Shown piece after piece: positions 1-11,973 of a DNA stretch of 64,000 nucleotides. Within the stretch, counting starts at the first letter, position 1. Each line of letters starts with the position of its first letter. This DNA is from Sabellastarte sp. h YS-2021 (Eukaryota > Annelida > Polychaeta > Sabellida > Sabellidae): the NCBI GenBank assembly GCA_964017235.1, contig OZ024927.1, forward strand, positions 45,947,293-46,011,292, in the 5' to 3' direction. A program made the translations under genes and the position numbers. The notes beneath the pieces are model-generated. The model was not told the origin of the DNA. It saw nothing but the letters and a program-made list of their open reading frames with translations, and ran no database searches.

Positions 1-75
1 TATCTTGCATATATGTACTAGGCCAGAGGTAGATTCTCTTGTGTGAGTATGAGACCTGGATCTGTCTTACTTTTT
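1..75 (-). repeat. Module F fragment (dispersed repeat), inverted
   Basis: The first 75 bases match, in reverse orientation, a dispersed repeat seen more fully at 26126-26490, 31431-31732 and 54480-54766. The shared words include TATCTTGCATATATGTACTA. The fragment runs directly into array A, a junction also present at 31.4 kb. It is cut by the window edge. No coding potential is seen. Confidence 0.75.
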
Positions 76-90
76 TTTTAATAAATTTTT

Positions 91-1715
91 TTAATAATTT
101 TTAATGCATTAAAATTCATGAAATCATGCACTAAATCACTTATAACTTCAAAAGTGTTGCATTTACAGCATTTTGTGAAAATATGTTGTTCAGCTACTTT
201 TTTCATAGCTACAATATGGTGAGTAAGTTGGGTGTCTGTCTCAATAGCTAAGTGAGTAATAGCTACTTTTGGGCTTTTCAGTAACTTCCATTATGAGTAA
301 AATCACTTGTAACTTAAAAACTATTGCATTTAGAGAATTTCGTATAAATATGTTATTCAGCTACTTTTGGGCCAGCTATAACATAGTGAAATTTCAGACC
401 TGTAGCTCATGGCATAGCTGAGTAATAGCTACTTTTAGGTTATCACTGTTGAGTAAATCGCTTGTAACTTGAAAACTATTGCATTTAGAGAATTTCGTAT
501 AAATATGTTATTCAGCTACTTTTGGGTCAGCTATAACATAGTAAAATTTCAGACCTGTAGCTCATGGCATAGCTGAGTAATAGCTACTTTTAGGTTATCA
601 CTGTTGAGTAAATCACTTATAACTTGAAAAGTGTTGCATTTAGGGCATTTTGTTAAAATATGTTATTCAGCTACTTTTTTCATAGCTACAATATGGTGAG
701 TAAGTTGGGTGTCTGTCTCAATAGCTAAGTGAGTAATAGCTACTTTTGGGCTTTTCAGTAACTTCCATCATGAGTAAAATCACTTGTAACTTAAAAACTA
801 TTGCATTTAGAGAATTTCGTATAAATATGTTATTCAGCTACTTTTGGGCCAGCTATAACATAGTAAAATTTCAGACCTGTAGCTCATGGCATAGCTGAGT
901 AATAGCTACTTTTAGGTTATCACTGTTGAGTAAATCACTTATAACTTGAAAACTATTGCATTTAGAGTATTTTGTTTCAATATGTTATTCACTTATTTTG
1001 GGGTCAGCTATAACATAGTGAAGTTTCAGACCTGTGGCTCATTTCATAGCTGAGTAATAGCTACTTTGAAGTTCTCACTGTTGAGTAAATCAGTTATAAT
1101 TGGAAAACTATTGCATTTACAGAAATTTGTGCAAATATGTTATTCAGCTACTTTGGGGTCAGCTATAACATAGTGAAATTATAGACCTATAGCTCATGGC
1201 ACAACTGAGCAATAGCTATTCTCAGGTACTGACTGTTGAGTAAATCAGCTATAACTTGAAAAATATTGCATTTGGAGTATTTTGTTAAAATATATTGTTC
1301 ACCTACTTTTGGGTGAGCTATAACATAGTGAAATTACAGACCTATAGCTCATGGCATAGCGGAGCAATAGCTATTTTCAGGTTCTCACTATTGAGTAAAT
1401 CAGTTGTAGCTTGAAAACTATTGCATTTACAGTAGTTTGCTTAAATATGTTGTTCACCTACTTTTGGGTTAGCTATAACATAGTAAAATTTCAGACATGT
1501 AGCTCATTGCATAGCTGAGTAATAGTTCCTTTGAGGTTCTCACTGTTGAGTAAATCAGTTGTAACTTGAAAACTATTACATTTAGAGTAATTTGTTAAAT
1601 ATGTTATTCACAGAATTTTTGGTCAGCTATAACATAGTGAAATTGCAGACCTCTATGTCATGGCATAGCTGAGCAATAGCTACTTTCAGGTTCTCACTGT
1701 TGAGTAAATCATTGT
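91..1715 (+). repeat. Tandem array A, about 10 units of about 155 bp
   Basis: The phrase GAGTAAATCACTTATAACTT recurs about every 152-162 bases (near 292, 450, 607, 769, 927, 1079, 1231, 1389, 1546 and 1701). Each unit also has CAGCTATAACATAGTGAAAT and CATAGCTGAGTAATAGCTAC. Units differ by roughly 5-20% by eye, so the array is not newly expanded. Array A recurs in both orientations across the window and is the insertion target of two DIRS elements. Confidence 0.93.
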
Positions 1716-1894
1716 ATCCACTGGATAGCCGCAGTGTGTAGAGAGAGATTTCACCATTACTGCTCTGATGAAAAAAAATATTATAGCTAGCTTTCTTAAG
1801 TTTGCAGTATATATTAATAACCATAAAATGTTGTCTGGGAATATTTTTGGCCTCATTTTGAGAAACAAGATGGCCGCCACAGGTGTTTTTTGTC
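1716..1894. other. Spacer between arrays A and C
   Basis: AT-rich spacer. It contains the words CAAGATGGCCGCC, typical of array B, near 1868, so it may include a degenerate array-B unit. No gene is seen. Confidence 0.5.
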
Positions 1895-2480
1895 AGTCAT
1901 GAAAAGTGCTTATATCTCCCTTATTATTGATCCTAGAGGTTTGGGATGATAAACCAACCTGTAGGAAATCATGGGGTGGGAATCTTTTGGTGTGGTCAGA
2001 TTTGACCTTCAATGACCCCTCCTTCAAGGTCAAACAAGGATAGCCAAACTTAAAAGTGCTTATAACTCGCTTATTATTGGTCCCAGAGGTTTGGGATGGT
2101 AAACAGACAGGAAATCATGGGCTGTGAATCTGTTGATATGGTCCGATTTGACCTTGGAACCCTCCTTCAAGGTCAAATGAGGATAGCGAAAATTGAAAGT
2201 GCCTACAACTCGCTTATTATTGGTGACAGAGATTTGGGATGGTAAACCATCCCATAGGAAATCATTGGCTCGGAATCTTTTGGTATGGTCAGATTTGACC
2301 TTTGGACCCCTCCTTCAAGGTCAAATGAGGACAGCCAAGCTTAAAAGTGCTTATAACTCATTTATAATTGGTCCTAGAGGTTTGGAATGGTAAACCATAG
2401 GAAATCATGGGCTGGGAATGTATTTGTGTGGTTAGATTTGACCTTGGACCCCTTCTTCAAGGTCGAACGAGGATATTGCA
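1895..2480 (+). repeat. Tandem array C, 4 units of about 147 bp
   Basis: The phrase AAAGTGCTTATAACTCGC, or a close variant, starts units near 1900, 2050, 2195 and 2342. Each unit continues with TTATTATTGGTCCCAGAGGT and later GACCTTGGACCCCTCCTTCA. A shorter relative lies at 61400-61660. In both places the array is followed by a similar hairpin-bearing end. Confidence 0.9.
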
Positions 2481-2860
2481 TTTGTAGTATTTCTTTAAAT
2501 ATGTTTTAACCTATTTTTTACACTTAAACAATTACCTTGTTATTTTCCTTCATAATACCATTTACAGGGCACAACTTTTTTATCCTTTTCTTCTGTCAGC
2601 TTCGGAATTTCTTTCGAACTTGCTGTTCAGTTACCATTTACTGTATTTCTGTACAGCCCTTTTCCTGATAATTATTCTGTCCTCTAATCACCTTCACAAA
2701 TCAAAAACACTCAGTCAGCTGACACAGTGCCCGTTCACGGGCACTCTCCTCTTGTTATCAAATAACTCATCTACTTTTGGGAGTAAATGCGAATTATCTC
2801 TTAAAAGTATTGCAGATAGCCAATTTTTCTCAAATAACTCATTCACCTACGCTTGGAAAA
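2481..2860 (+). repeat. Probable 3' end of an array-C-bearing element, with hairpin
   Basis: A perfect 7-bp stem with a 4-base loop lies at 2727-2744 (GTGCCCG / CGGGCAC), followed by CTCTCCTCTTGTT. The flanking sequence GCTGACACAG plus a similar but weaker hairpin and CTTGTT recurs at 61660-61700, again after array C. This looks like the 3' end of a small non-autonomous, Helitron-like element. The rest of the interval is AT-rich and shows nothing recognisable. Confidence 0.5.
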
Positions 2861-3550
2861 GCTTTCACACACGAAAATGAAAAATTTTGAATATCTCGGG
2901 GAAAAGCTATTTCTTCTCCTTTAATGCTCTGCGCGAGATACACACCGCGGCAGTGGTCTTGTTTTCAAAAATTTTTGTCTCACCAAAAATGGTGGCGATT
3001 TTGAATTTTCGAAGTTTTTGCAAAACACAAAAATGCTTATATCGCGAAAACTGTGCTAGATGGAGCGAATTCAACAAAATTTTTGACCTGCTGGATATCT
3101 CTGCAGAGTACCCATGCCAATTTTCAAAATATTTTTGTCTCACCAAATATAGCAGTCATTTTAAATTTTTTGCAAAAATTGCAAAACACAAAAATGTTTA
3201 TATCTTGAAAACCGTGCTAGATAGAGCAGACTGCCCTGACTTTGGTTGCCACAACAGTATAAGGCTAGAAACGGAACATTTTCTTAATACTTTAGCACTC
3301 ACCTTTATATCCTTTTCGGGACACTTTGTTTTTGCTATGCAAAAACATTATCTTTTTTTTTGCGAGCGATCCTCTAGTCTAAATTTTCTGTCATCAAAAT
3401 TATCATTTATTTCTAAAATTCTGAAGCGATCGAGTGAGTTAAAACAGATTTTGGAATCTCTGGGTAGTAAAGATAATTTATTTAAAGTCTCTAGAAAATT
3501 TTGAATTTTGGTGGAAATTGGGAATGCCTTTCTGTGTATTAATTTCAAAA
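2861..3550 (+). repeat. Degenerate array-B-like units with an embedded element 3' end
   Basis: Two or three diverged units share AAAAATGCTTATATCGCGAA-type words, with CTCACCAAAAATGG between them. At 2931-2963 the sequence matches the 3' end of the element ending at 60340 (half-palindrome, short hairpin, CAGTGGTCTTGTT). Long open frames on both strands follow the repeat units and are not taken as genes. Confidence 0.6.
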
Positions 3551-3999
3551 ACTAAGACCCATAACCTTGAAATTTGCAAATCCAATAACCTTATGTTGGA
3601 ATGTTCCTAACAGTAGCTATTTGGTGGAGCCATTCAACTCAATGGCTAACGCAAAGGTGCGAAGGTTATACAATAACCTTAACCAGGCTATTGAGGAACA
3701 GTAGTCTGTCCTCCCGTCATTAGGGTCACATGACCACATGGTTTACTTCATTTTTTTTTTTTGTTGTTGCAAGAATGACTTGCGGGGAGGTGGGAGGGAA
3801 TCCATGAGTTAGGAAATGGTATGCATTTCTAATAACAAGCAATCAATGCCTGTGAACAGGCTCTGTGTCCGCTCCCTGTGTGTTTTGAGTTTCAGAGTAG
3901 AAGTGAAAGGTTACAAAGGTTGTGCCCTGCAAATGGTATTCACAAGTAAAGTACAAAGTTAGCTGTTAAAGTGTAAATTTTGGTGGAAAACATATTTAA
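3551..3999. other. Unclassified spacer
   Basis: No gene is seen. A stretch near 3921-3945 is the reverse complement of 2556-2580 (core CAGGGCACAAC plus about 10 more bases), so the two may mark an inverted pair about 1.4 kb apart. A short self-complementary word, AAGGTTATACAATAACCTT, lies near 3663. Confidence 0.4.
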
Positions 4000-4702
4000 T
4001 CAAAATACTGTAAATGCAATAGTTTTCAAGTTACAAGTGATTTAATCAACAGTGATAATCTCCAATTAGCTTTTGCTCAGCTTTGTACTGAACTACAGGT
4101 CTGCTATTTTACTATGTTATAGCTTAGCGAAAAGTAGGTGAATCACATATTTAAAGCAAATACTGTAAATGAAAGAGTTTTCAAGATACAACTGATTTAC
4201 TCAACAGTGAGAACCTCAAAGTAGCTATTGATCATCAATGCTATGAGCTACAGGTCTGAAACTTTACTATGTTATAGCTGTTCAAAAAGTAGCCGAATAA
4301 CATATTTAAAAGAAATTCTCTAAGTGCAATAGTTTTCAAGTTACAATTGATTTACTCAACATTGGAAACCTGAAAGTAGCTACTGCTCCTGTATGCAATG
4401 AGCTGCCGGTTGGCAACTTTACTGTGTTATATCTGACCCAAAAATAACACATTTAAAAAATACTGTAAATGCCATAGTTTCAAGTTACAGCTAATTTGCT
4501 CAACTGTGATAACCTGAAAGAAGCTATTGCTCAGCTATGCTATGAGCTACAAGGTATACAATTGCATTATGTTATAACTGACTGAAAAGTAGATGAATAA
4601 CTCATTTAAACAAATACTGTAGAAGCAATAGTTTTTGAGTTACAACTGATTTACTCGACAGTGAGAACCTGGAAGTAGCTATTGTTTAGCTTTGCAATTA
4701 GC
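4000..4702 (-). repeat. Tandem array A, reverse orientation
   Basis: The array-A unit appears as its reverse complement (CAATAGTTTTCAAGTTACAA, then AGCTATTGCTCAGCTATGC) about every 150-160 bases. The last unit is interrupted by DIRS copy 1 and resumes at 11058, so this is the left part of one older array. Confidence 0.9.
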
Positions 4703-5081
4703 TTTTATTACGCTACAATAGCTTACCATGTGGGACTCAATGCTGTTCTCGGATGGCCACAAGGCATCATGGCCAACGTCTAAGAAAAATAGACATTTAT
4801 AGTTGGCCGTAGCCTCTAGTTGTCGTCACGTGATAACTTCTGACCAATCGCCCTACTTTCTCGTTGGCCACGAACTGGTAGCTGCTTGTAAATATACAGA
4901 CATTTTCATTTATTTCTCAGCTTTTACGTATTGTTGGAGGTTCTTTTTTGGTTATTTCTTTTATTATATAACATGGATCATTCTATAAAATTTTTATTTT
5001 GACAGGATAAGTATATTTCGCGTGTTTTGAGTTTTCCTCGGTTCAGGCCTTTTATTTTCTACGTCTTTTATTGCGTTTAAA

Positions 5082-6998
5082 ATGTCCATCCATCAAACGA
5101 ATAAAGACAAACCGAGAGCACAAAAATGCCGCCATTTTTGTTTTTCCTTTGATTTACACAACTATTGCCCTACTTGTAGGGAATCTGGCAAGGGTGATGA
5201 CCCCTGTGTCACCGTTGAAGTGCCCTGTGATATCTGTGCATCTTTTATAGATGACCAAATGAAAAAAAAATCAACACAGGAAACGCTACTTAAAGAAACA
5301 AAAGGCAGACGCTTCTAATGCAAAAGATGATGAACTTGATCTCTTGGGCGAAGGCGACGGGGATTCTTTCACTGGTTCAAATGCAGACCTTGAGAGTGCT
5401 GCTGACAATCTTTTTACCTCACCCCCGTCCTCAGCCCCTACCCTTCAGTTCTTTATCTCTTAAAACACCAGCCAAAACTGTCCCACCCACCCCAGGTACT
5501 GCCTTGCAACAAAAAATTGAAACAAATCTAGAAAAATCCCTGGGAAATTCTTTAAATATTAATTTACAGCAGCAAATGGGTTCCTTCCCGGCATCCATGT
5601 TGGAAGCTTTTCAGTCGCTCCGAGAGGATTTGACTGCTAAAAAGCAAACAGAGGTGGATCAGACCTTGGTTTCTGCTTCCAAACCTGGTACATCTTCCCG
5701 TACTGCTGTCAATCTGGACCTACCCCCTCCGAGACATAGAACCAGTCCAGCACTTCCTCCTCGTCTCGGACCTGACCCTTCTGATACATTGGATCAGAAT
5801 GTTGCTACATCTGAGTTACTTTCGAAGAAGGTCTCGGATAAAAAAGCATGGCCACTCTCGCAGTAGGCATGAAATTGAATCCAGGTCTGCCTCGGATCAA
5901 TCTAATGAGGAATCCGATGAACCTCGGATCCCATCTACTAAACCTAAAAAGCCCTCTGATAAGAGTAAACACAAATCAAGGTCCAGATATGTGTCATCTT
6001 CCTCAGAGGAGGATCAGTCCTCTGTAGTCAGACACAGGTCTTCTAAGCCCTCTGGGGCTCAGCCCTCAGGGGCTGTTTCTGACCAAGACCTCCCTCAACA
6101 TGATCCAGACCCCCCTTATTATAGGGAAGTAGCTCTGTCTGACATTCCCTCACAGTAAGCTGAAGAGGTCGACACTTTTAGGTGCATTCTTTCCCTCCCT
6201 GACCCCAGGGAGTCTATGCCTAGGTCCTCAACTTCAGTCATGGGTCTGGACGATGAGAAAGGCCGTCAAGAGCTCAGACCTAGAGGTCCTTCCTCTATAC
6301 TTCCACTTAGCTCAGTTATCAAGGACGCCTTTGATAAATTTCAACATGACTTTAAGGCTGCTAATTTACCCGAGGGTAAATACATCAAGCCTCCTCCATC
6401 CACTTCTAAGTGGTACAGGGTGGGACAGCCCTGTTATCAGGACAAATATCAGGAGTTGAATACGGATTTCGCCAAAATCTGTATTACTCCTAAACCCTCT
6501 GGGGCCCCTATGGGCAAGGTCCCCCTACCAATTCTTAAAGAATTGGATCATCAGGTTAGGCAAAATATCTCAACCCTCCATTTCACCGCTGCCTTTGCTA
6601 AAACTTCATCTTCTTGCAATGCTTCCCTTGAGAAGTGTCACCATAGCATTAAGTCAACTGTCAAGAAGATTAAGACACAGATCCAAAAAGGTGCCAATCC
6701 TGATAAAGCAGCAAAGCGTGGATATGAGGAAGTCTGTGAGTACATGGATTTTTGGAATAAGACAGTTCTTATTCAACACAGGGCCCTTACATGCCTCAGC
6801 AAATCCCTAGCCCATATACTCCAGAGGGAATTATATTCTATGGGTAACACCGGCTTGCTTAGGCGCGAAGCCAAAATGACCCTCTTACAACCACAATTGG
6901 GGGAAACGAGACGCCAAGAACTCAGGAACTCGTCCTTTTGGGACCCCTCCTTGTTCCAGTCTCAACTTGTTAAGGAAGGTGAAGACTTCCTCCTTTAA
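5082..6998 (+). pseudogene. DIRS copy 1 Gag-like region
   Basis: Starts with a Cys/His-rich stretch (about 5082-5270) showing C-x-H-x7-H-x2-C-x2-C-x9-C-x6-C-x2-C with GDDPC in the middle. This pattern could bind two zinc ions. Next comes a Ser/Pro/Lys-rich, highly charged stretch (about 5700-6150), then a conserved alpha-helical-looking block (about 6216-6960) that matches copy 3 closely. By position it is the DIRS Gag equivalent, thought to package the RNA. Fossil with a few breaks. Confidence 0.8.
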
Positions 6999-7299
6999 AA
7001 AGGCACCTCTAAAGACTCTCAAGGTTTCGCACCCTATCAAAATAAGCCCTTTCGTGGTCCCCACAACAAGAGAAGAGGCTCCTACAGGAAACGCCCCTAT
7101 GGGGGCAACTCCTCACAAAGCAGTAACCAATCGTTTTCCTCAGGAAGGGAGAAACCGAACTTCAGAGGCTCCAGGGGTCGTTTTCGACCCCATAATAGGG
7201 GAAGAGGGCGTGGAAACTCCTCTTCCCAATGACTCCTCCAAAGCCTCCCTCAGTCCACCAGTAGGAGGTCGCCTCCGTTCTTTCAGAAGAGACTGGCAA

Positions 7300-9230
7300 A
7301 CAAACAAATGTTCTTCAAACGTGTTAAACATTATCACCAATGGCTACGTACTGCCATTCCGTTCAAAGCCAAATTTGGTCAGATTCCCTCTGATCCTGTC
7401 AGAGTACAAGGCCCATCAAAAAGACCAAGCCCTGGCCACTTGTATCCAGTCTCTTCTGTCAAAGAACACAATCGAAAGGGTGGAAAATGTAAAATCTCTC
7501 GGGTTTTACAGTCGCCTGTTCCTAGTACCCAAGCCTCACCAAAGGTGGAGGCCAGTCATAGACCTAAGCAGGCACAACACTTTTCTACATGTAGAAAAGT
7601 TCAAAATGGAAACTCCAGAGTCCATCAGGACCTCCCTGATTCTAGGGGAATGGGTATCGTCGATAGATCTGTCGGACGCTTACCTGCACATCCCCATCCA
7701 TCCATACTCAAGGAAATACCTAAGGTTTTGCTACAAGTCATAGGTGTTCCAGTTCACCTCCCTCCCATTCGGACTAGCCACAGCCCCCCAGGTCTTTACA
7801 ATGATTGTAAAGGAAGTGAAACTAATGGCCCTCTCCAGAGGACTCAGACTTCACCAATACCTGGACGACTGGCTGATCAGGTCCCAGTCTCAGGAGGAAG
7901 CCCAAGTGAACACTCAGGCGGTGGTAGACCTAACCCAGTCCTTGGGTTGGATAATAAATCAGGAAAAATCAGAACTGAAACCTACTCAGGTGTTTTCGTT
8001 TGTGGGCTACGAATACCATCTAGATTCAGCCCTTGTAAAACCCACTCAAGAGAGATGGCTCAAACTTCAGGATTTGATCCTAAGACTCAAGTCAAAACAT
8101 GTTTTGACTGCAAGATGTTTGATGTCGCTGATTGGGTTGCTTGCCTCAACGGAGAAAATGGTCTCGGAGGGACACCTTCACATGAGACCCTTTCAGTTTC
8201 ACCTCAAGGAGCACTGGAGATATCCTCAGTCGCTGGACAGCCTCCTTCCTTGGACAGAAGCCATTGCAGCCCACCTAGACTGGTGGCAAATTCCCTCAAA
8301 CATGATGAAAGGTGCAGACCTTCATCCCAAAGACCACAGTATCCAACTCTTTACCGACGCCTCAAACGAAGGTTGGGGCGCTCACTTAGATCAAAATTCT
8401 ACAAAGGGTCTGTGGTCAGATTGGGAAAAAAGGCTACACATAAACGTCCTAGAATTGAAGGCGGTCTCACTGGCCCTTCGAAACTTCAAGGACCAGTGCC
8501 AGAACAGTGCTAGTTGCAACGGACAACTCAACAGTGGTAGCCTACATCAACAAACAAGGAGGAACTCACTCAGCAGAGATGTGTGCTCTCCTGTGGAAGA
8601 TTATGACCTGGTGCCATCACTATCACATAACATTCAAAGCCAGAAACATTCCAGGGTGCCTGAATGTGATGGCCGACCTTCTATCCCGGTCAAGCCAAGT
8701 GCAGTCAACAGAATGGTCACTACATCCGCAGGTATTCAAACAGATCTGCCAAAAGTGGTTCACACCTCATGTAGACTTATTTGCCACTCATCTGAACCAC
8801 AAACTTCCACTGTACGTATCTCCTGTCCCAGACCCAAAGGCTTGGGACATAGATGCTCTGAACATAAACTGGACGAGTCTCACTGCCTATGCCTACCCTC
8901 CTACGGCTCTCCTTCACAAGGTGATCCAAAAGATCAAACAATGCCATTGCCTGATCATCGTAATAGCCCCAGGCTGGCAAGGGATTCCCTGGTTTTGGGA
9001 CCTAGTACAGCTCTCAACAGAGATCCCACTACAACTCCCAGTGTCAACGACCCTACTCAAACAGTCCCACAAGTATATGTTCCACAACAACCCACAACAG
9101 CTCAACCTCCATGCCTGGTGTCTAGGAGCGGACAACTCCAAGAACAAGGCTTCTCTGTGGAGGTGGCAGAGAGAATTGCTGCTCCTCAGCGGGTCATCAA
9201 CAAGGACCATCTACAAGTCAAAGTGGGCCC
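7300..9230 (+). pseudogene. DIRS copy 1 reverse transcriptase - RNase H region
   Basis: Reverse transcriptase signs: LVPKPHQRWRPVIDLS, then IDLSDAYLHIPIH, then the catalytic YLDDW box near 7860. RNase H signs: FTDASNEGWGAHL near 8355 and LVATDNSTVVAYINKQGG near 8510. This linkage of RT and RNase H before a tyrosine recombinase is specific to DIRS elements. Other frames are also open over long stretches, which is typical of DIRS, whose genes overlap. Fossil with a few breaks. Confidence 0.9.
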
Positions 9231-10180
9231 TATTTGAAAAATGGTGCAGAGAAAATTCGGTGGATTTCTCCACTCCATCTGTGAAACAAATCTCAGATTT
9301 TTTCATGTACCTGTACCAAGACCTAAACAGGCGCCCCTCGACTTGATGGTTACAGGACTGCAATCATTGACACTTTGGGCCCAATGGCCCACCATATTGC
9401 ACACAATGTTGCACACACTCCAGTTTCCACAGGGATCGTCCAAAAAGTTCCAGAAATCTTCCTAAGTGGAACCTTTCTGTTGTTCTCAATGAGCTCACAA
9501 AAGCACCCTTTGAGCCTATGAAAGACACAGACCTCAAACATCTTACCCTCAAAACTGCTTTCTTGCTAGCTTTGGCCTCCAGCAAACGCCGCAGCGAAAT
9601 CCATGCCTGGGTTGCAAACAAAGTATCTAATCTAGGCCAATGGGAAAAGGTTGCTTGTTCCCTTCTTCTGATTTCATAGCCAAAAACCAACTAGCAAGAG
9701 AAGGTTCTCAAAGTGTGTCTCCGGTGACTATTCCTGCTTTGACTACCATTGTAGATAGACAATTCAAAGAAGACAGGACCCTGTGTCCGGTGCGGGCCCT
9801 GAGGTACTATTTGGATCGAACCAAAGACCTGAGAGGGTCTCGGTCCCTCCTTTTCATCTCCTTTAAGAAAGGACATACCTCAGACATCAGACCCGCTACT
9901 CTCTCTTCCTGGTTGAAACAAACCATCCTACTTTGTTATAAACAAGCAGACCAACAAGCCTTGGACTTGGTCCAAGTTAAAGCGCATGACATCCGGGCCT
10001 TCGCGGCCTCTAAGGCCTTTTACGGTGGGGTATCGGTGGACCAAATCATGCAAGCCTGTCACTGGAAAGCTCACAACACATTTACACATTTTTACCTAAA
10101 AGGCCTTACTTGGTCAGACAACGACAACAATATGTATCTGGGACCCGTGGTGGCGGCACAACAAGTCCTAGATCCTTCCC
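9150..10180 (+). pseudogene. DIRS copy 1 tyrosine recombinase region
   Basis: The N-terminal core-binding part resembles that of copy 2 (SKWALFEKWCRENSVDF). The catalytic part shows KRRSEIHAW (first Arg), AHDIRAFAASKAF (His/Arg box) and CHWKAHNTFTHFYL (last His/Trp and Tyr box). The enzyme would join the circular DNA copy to the target by recombination in place of a DDE integrase. Fossil with a few breaks. Confidence 0.88.
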
Positions 10181-10750
10181 CTCAGACCAGTTGTCCTCGG
10201 AAAGAAAAAAAAGGGGGGGGGGGGGGGGGGGGGCACATCCGCTACAACCAAGTCTTCAGGAGTCTAATCCCAGGATCTAGGTATTCTTTTACCTTCAAGA
10301 TGTTATGGGTAAGGTCATTTTGTTTTTTAGTTTATCAAAGTAATTTGTATTAAGGACTTCTTAAGTTGTCATTAATCTCATATTCAGGTGACAAAAAATT
10401 TTATGAGAATTCCAACCATTGGGCTGGTCTGTCACTCGTGAAGGGCCCCTAGGGACCCTTAGACCTCTAAGTGAGCACTGCTGCACTTGCGTCCTACAAT
10501 CAAAACATCTTGACAGTTTTAGCACTGTCTTCCATTCTATTTAGGTTTTTGGCTCTTTACAGGCCCGGTCTTCGGGATTGGGGCACTGTAAATGGGACTC
10601 AGACTGGTATTTCTAACACTATTCTAATATATATATTACTTCAAATCTAAGAAAAATTGACATACCTTCCAGTCTCAGCTGTAATCCCGCCACCGGGCGG
10701 TTGGATTCAGCATTGAGTCCCCTATGGTAAGCTATTGTAGCGTAATAAAA

Positions 10751-11057
10751 TTTAAAATTTTAATTACTTAAATGTAGCTTTTATAAGCTACAAGCTTACC
10801 ATGTGGGACCCAAAAGAGTCCCACCCTGCCTCCCCGCTGTTTACAGCTGAGGGGTAGGTTTTAGAAAATTTCAACGAGAAAGTAGGGTGATTGGTCAGAA
10901 GTTATCACGTGACAACAACTAGAGGCTACGGCCAACTATAAATGTCTATTTTTCTTAGACATTGGCCATGATGCCTTGTGGCCATCCGAGAACAGCATTG
11001 AGTCCCACAATGTAAGCTTGTAGCTTATAAAAGCTACATTTAAGTAATTAAAATTTT
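10751..11057. repeat. DIRS copy 1 internal complementary region (ICR)
   Basis: About 307 bp with palindromic ends: AATTACTTAAATGTAGC at the left and its reverse complement at the right. Bases about 10880-11010 are the reverse complement of the element's left end (about 4725-4870). The same block sits at the right end of copy 6 (33058-33365). In DIRS biology this region lets the two ends be joined into a circle. Confidence 0.88.
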
Positions 11058-11658
11058 CAAATGTCTGCAATTTTACTATCATATAATGTTATAGCTGACC
11101 CAAAAGTACATTTATAACATATTTAAAGAAAATTCTCTAAATGCAATAGTTTTCAAGTTACAAGCGATTCACACAACAGTGATAACCGGAAAATAGCTAT
11201 TGCTCAGCTATGCAATGAGCTACAGGTCTGCAATTCCACTATGTCATAGCTGACTGAAAAGTATGTTAATAACATTCACGCAAAATACTGTAAATGCAAT
11301 AGTTTTCAAGTTACAACTGATTTGCTCAACAGTGAGAACCTCAAAATAGCTATTCCTCAGCCATGCAATGAGCTACAGGTCTGCAATTTTACTATGTTAT
11401 AGCTGACCCAAAAGTAGCTGAACAACATATTTGAAGAAAATATCCTAAATGCAATAGTTTTCAAGTTACAACTGATTTATTCAACAGTGAGAACCTCAAA
11501 GTAGCTATTGCTCAGCTATGCTATGAGCTACAGGTCTTTACTATGTTATATAGCAGACCCGAAAGTTGCTGAATAACATATTTCAAGGAAATGCTCTAAA
11601 TGCAATAGTTTTCAAGTTTATAGGTGATTTACGCAACAGTGAAAACCTGAAAATAGCT
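11058..11658 (-). repeat. Tandem array A, reverse orientation, between two DIRS copies
   Basis: Four array-A units in the same orientation and phase as 4000-4702. The left edge continues the unit broken at 4702. The right edge stops at AATAGCT and resumes at 17913 with ATTGCTCAGC. Confidence 0.92.
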
Positions 11659-11973
11659 TTTTATTGCGTTAATACATCCTATCCAATGGACAATTGCTTT
11701 ACTGGTCGGCACGACCGGTCCCGCCAAATGCTAGAAAAAGACGTCCTGTATATACTACCGGCAGGACCGGTCACAGAGTGTGCATTTGCTAGGTGGCGCC
11801 TCGTACTTCCTTCCTGTCTAGACAGTGTGAAGTCATAGCATCTTTTTCGTTTGGCGCGTGGAGTGTGCAGACATGTTTTCAACTAAGAGACGTTTTTGAA
11901 GTTTATCAACGAATTTCACCATTTTATGAACTTTTAAGTATTCCTACTTAATTCTACGAGTTGTATCATAATT

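Larger units (their letters stand above)
4703..11057 (+). mobile_element. DIRS-type tyrosine-recombinase retrotransposon, copy 1 (family I), near full length
   Basis: A fossil of about 6.35 kb in the DIRS order: left inverted repeat 4703-4745, Gag-like region, reverse transcriptase plus RNase H, tyrosine recombinase, right inverted repeat 10708-10750, then a palindromic internal complementary region 10751-11057. The inverted repeats begin TTTTATTACGCTACAATAGC and differ at only a few positions, which suggests a fairly recent copy. All main parts are present but the reading frames carry several breaks. It sits inside an array-A unit with no target duplication, as expected for recombinase-driven insertion. 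Confidence 0.93.

Noticed and set aside
1-2480. CRISPR array
   Set aside because: Units are whole tandem repeats of about 150 bp without short palindromic repeats separated by unique spacers; the genome is eukaryotic.
2887-3504. 205-codon open frame on the plus strand
   Set aside because: It runs through diverged array-B-like units and an element end. It has no domain and an opposing frame is also open.
9350-9690. Minus-strand open frames opposite DIRS genes (also at 12566, 13109, 28010 and 32668)
   Set aside because: They are shadows of the DIRS coding regions, with no motifs of their own.
10751-11057. Stand-alone MITE next to DIRS copy 1
   Set aside because: The same block sits at the right end of copy 6, and its right half is the reverse complement of the DIRS left end. 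The array-A target is only restored if it is counted as part of the element.
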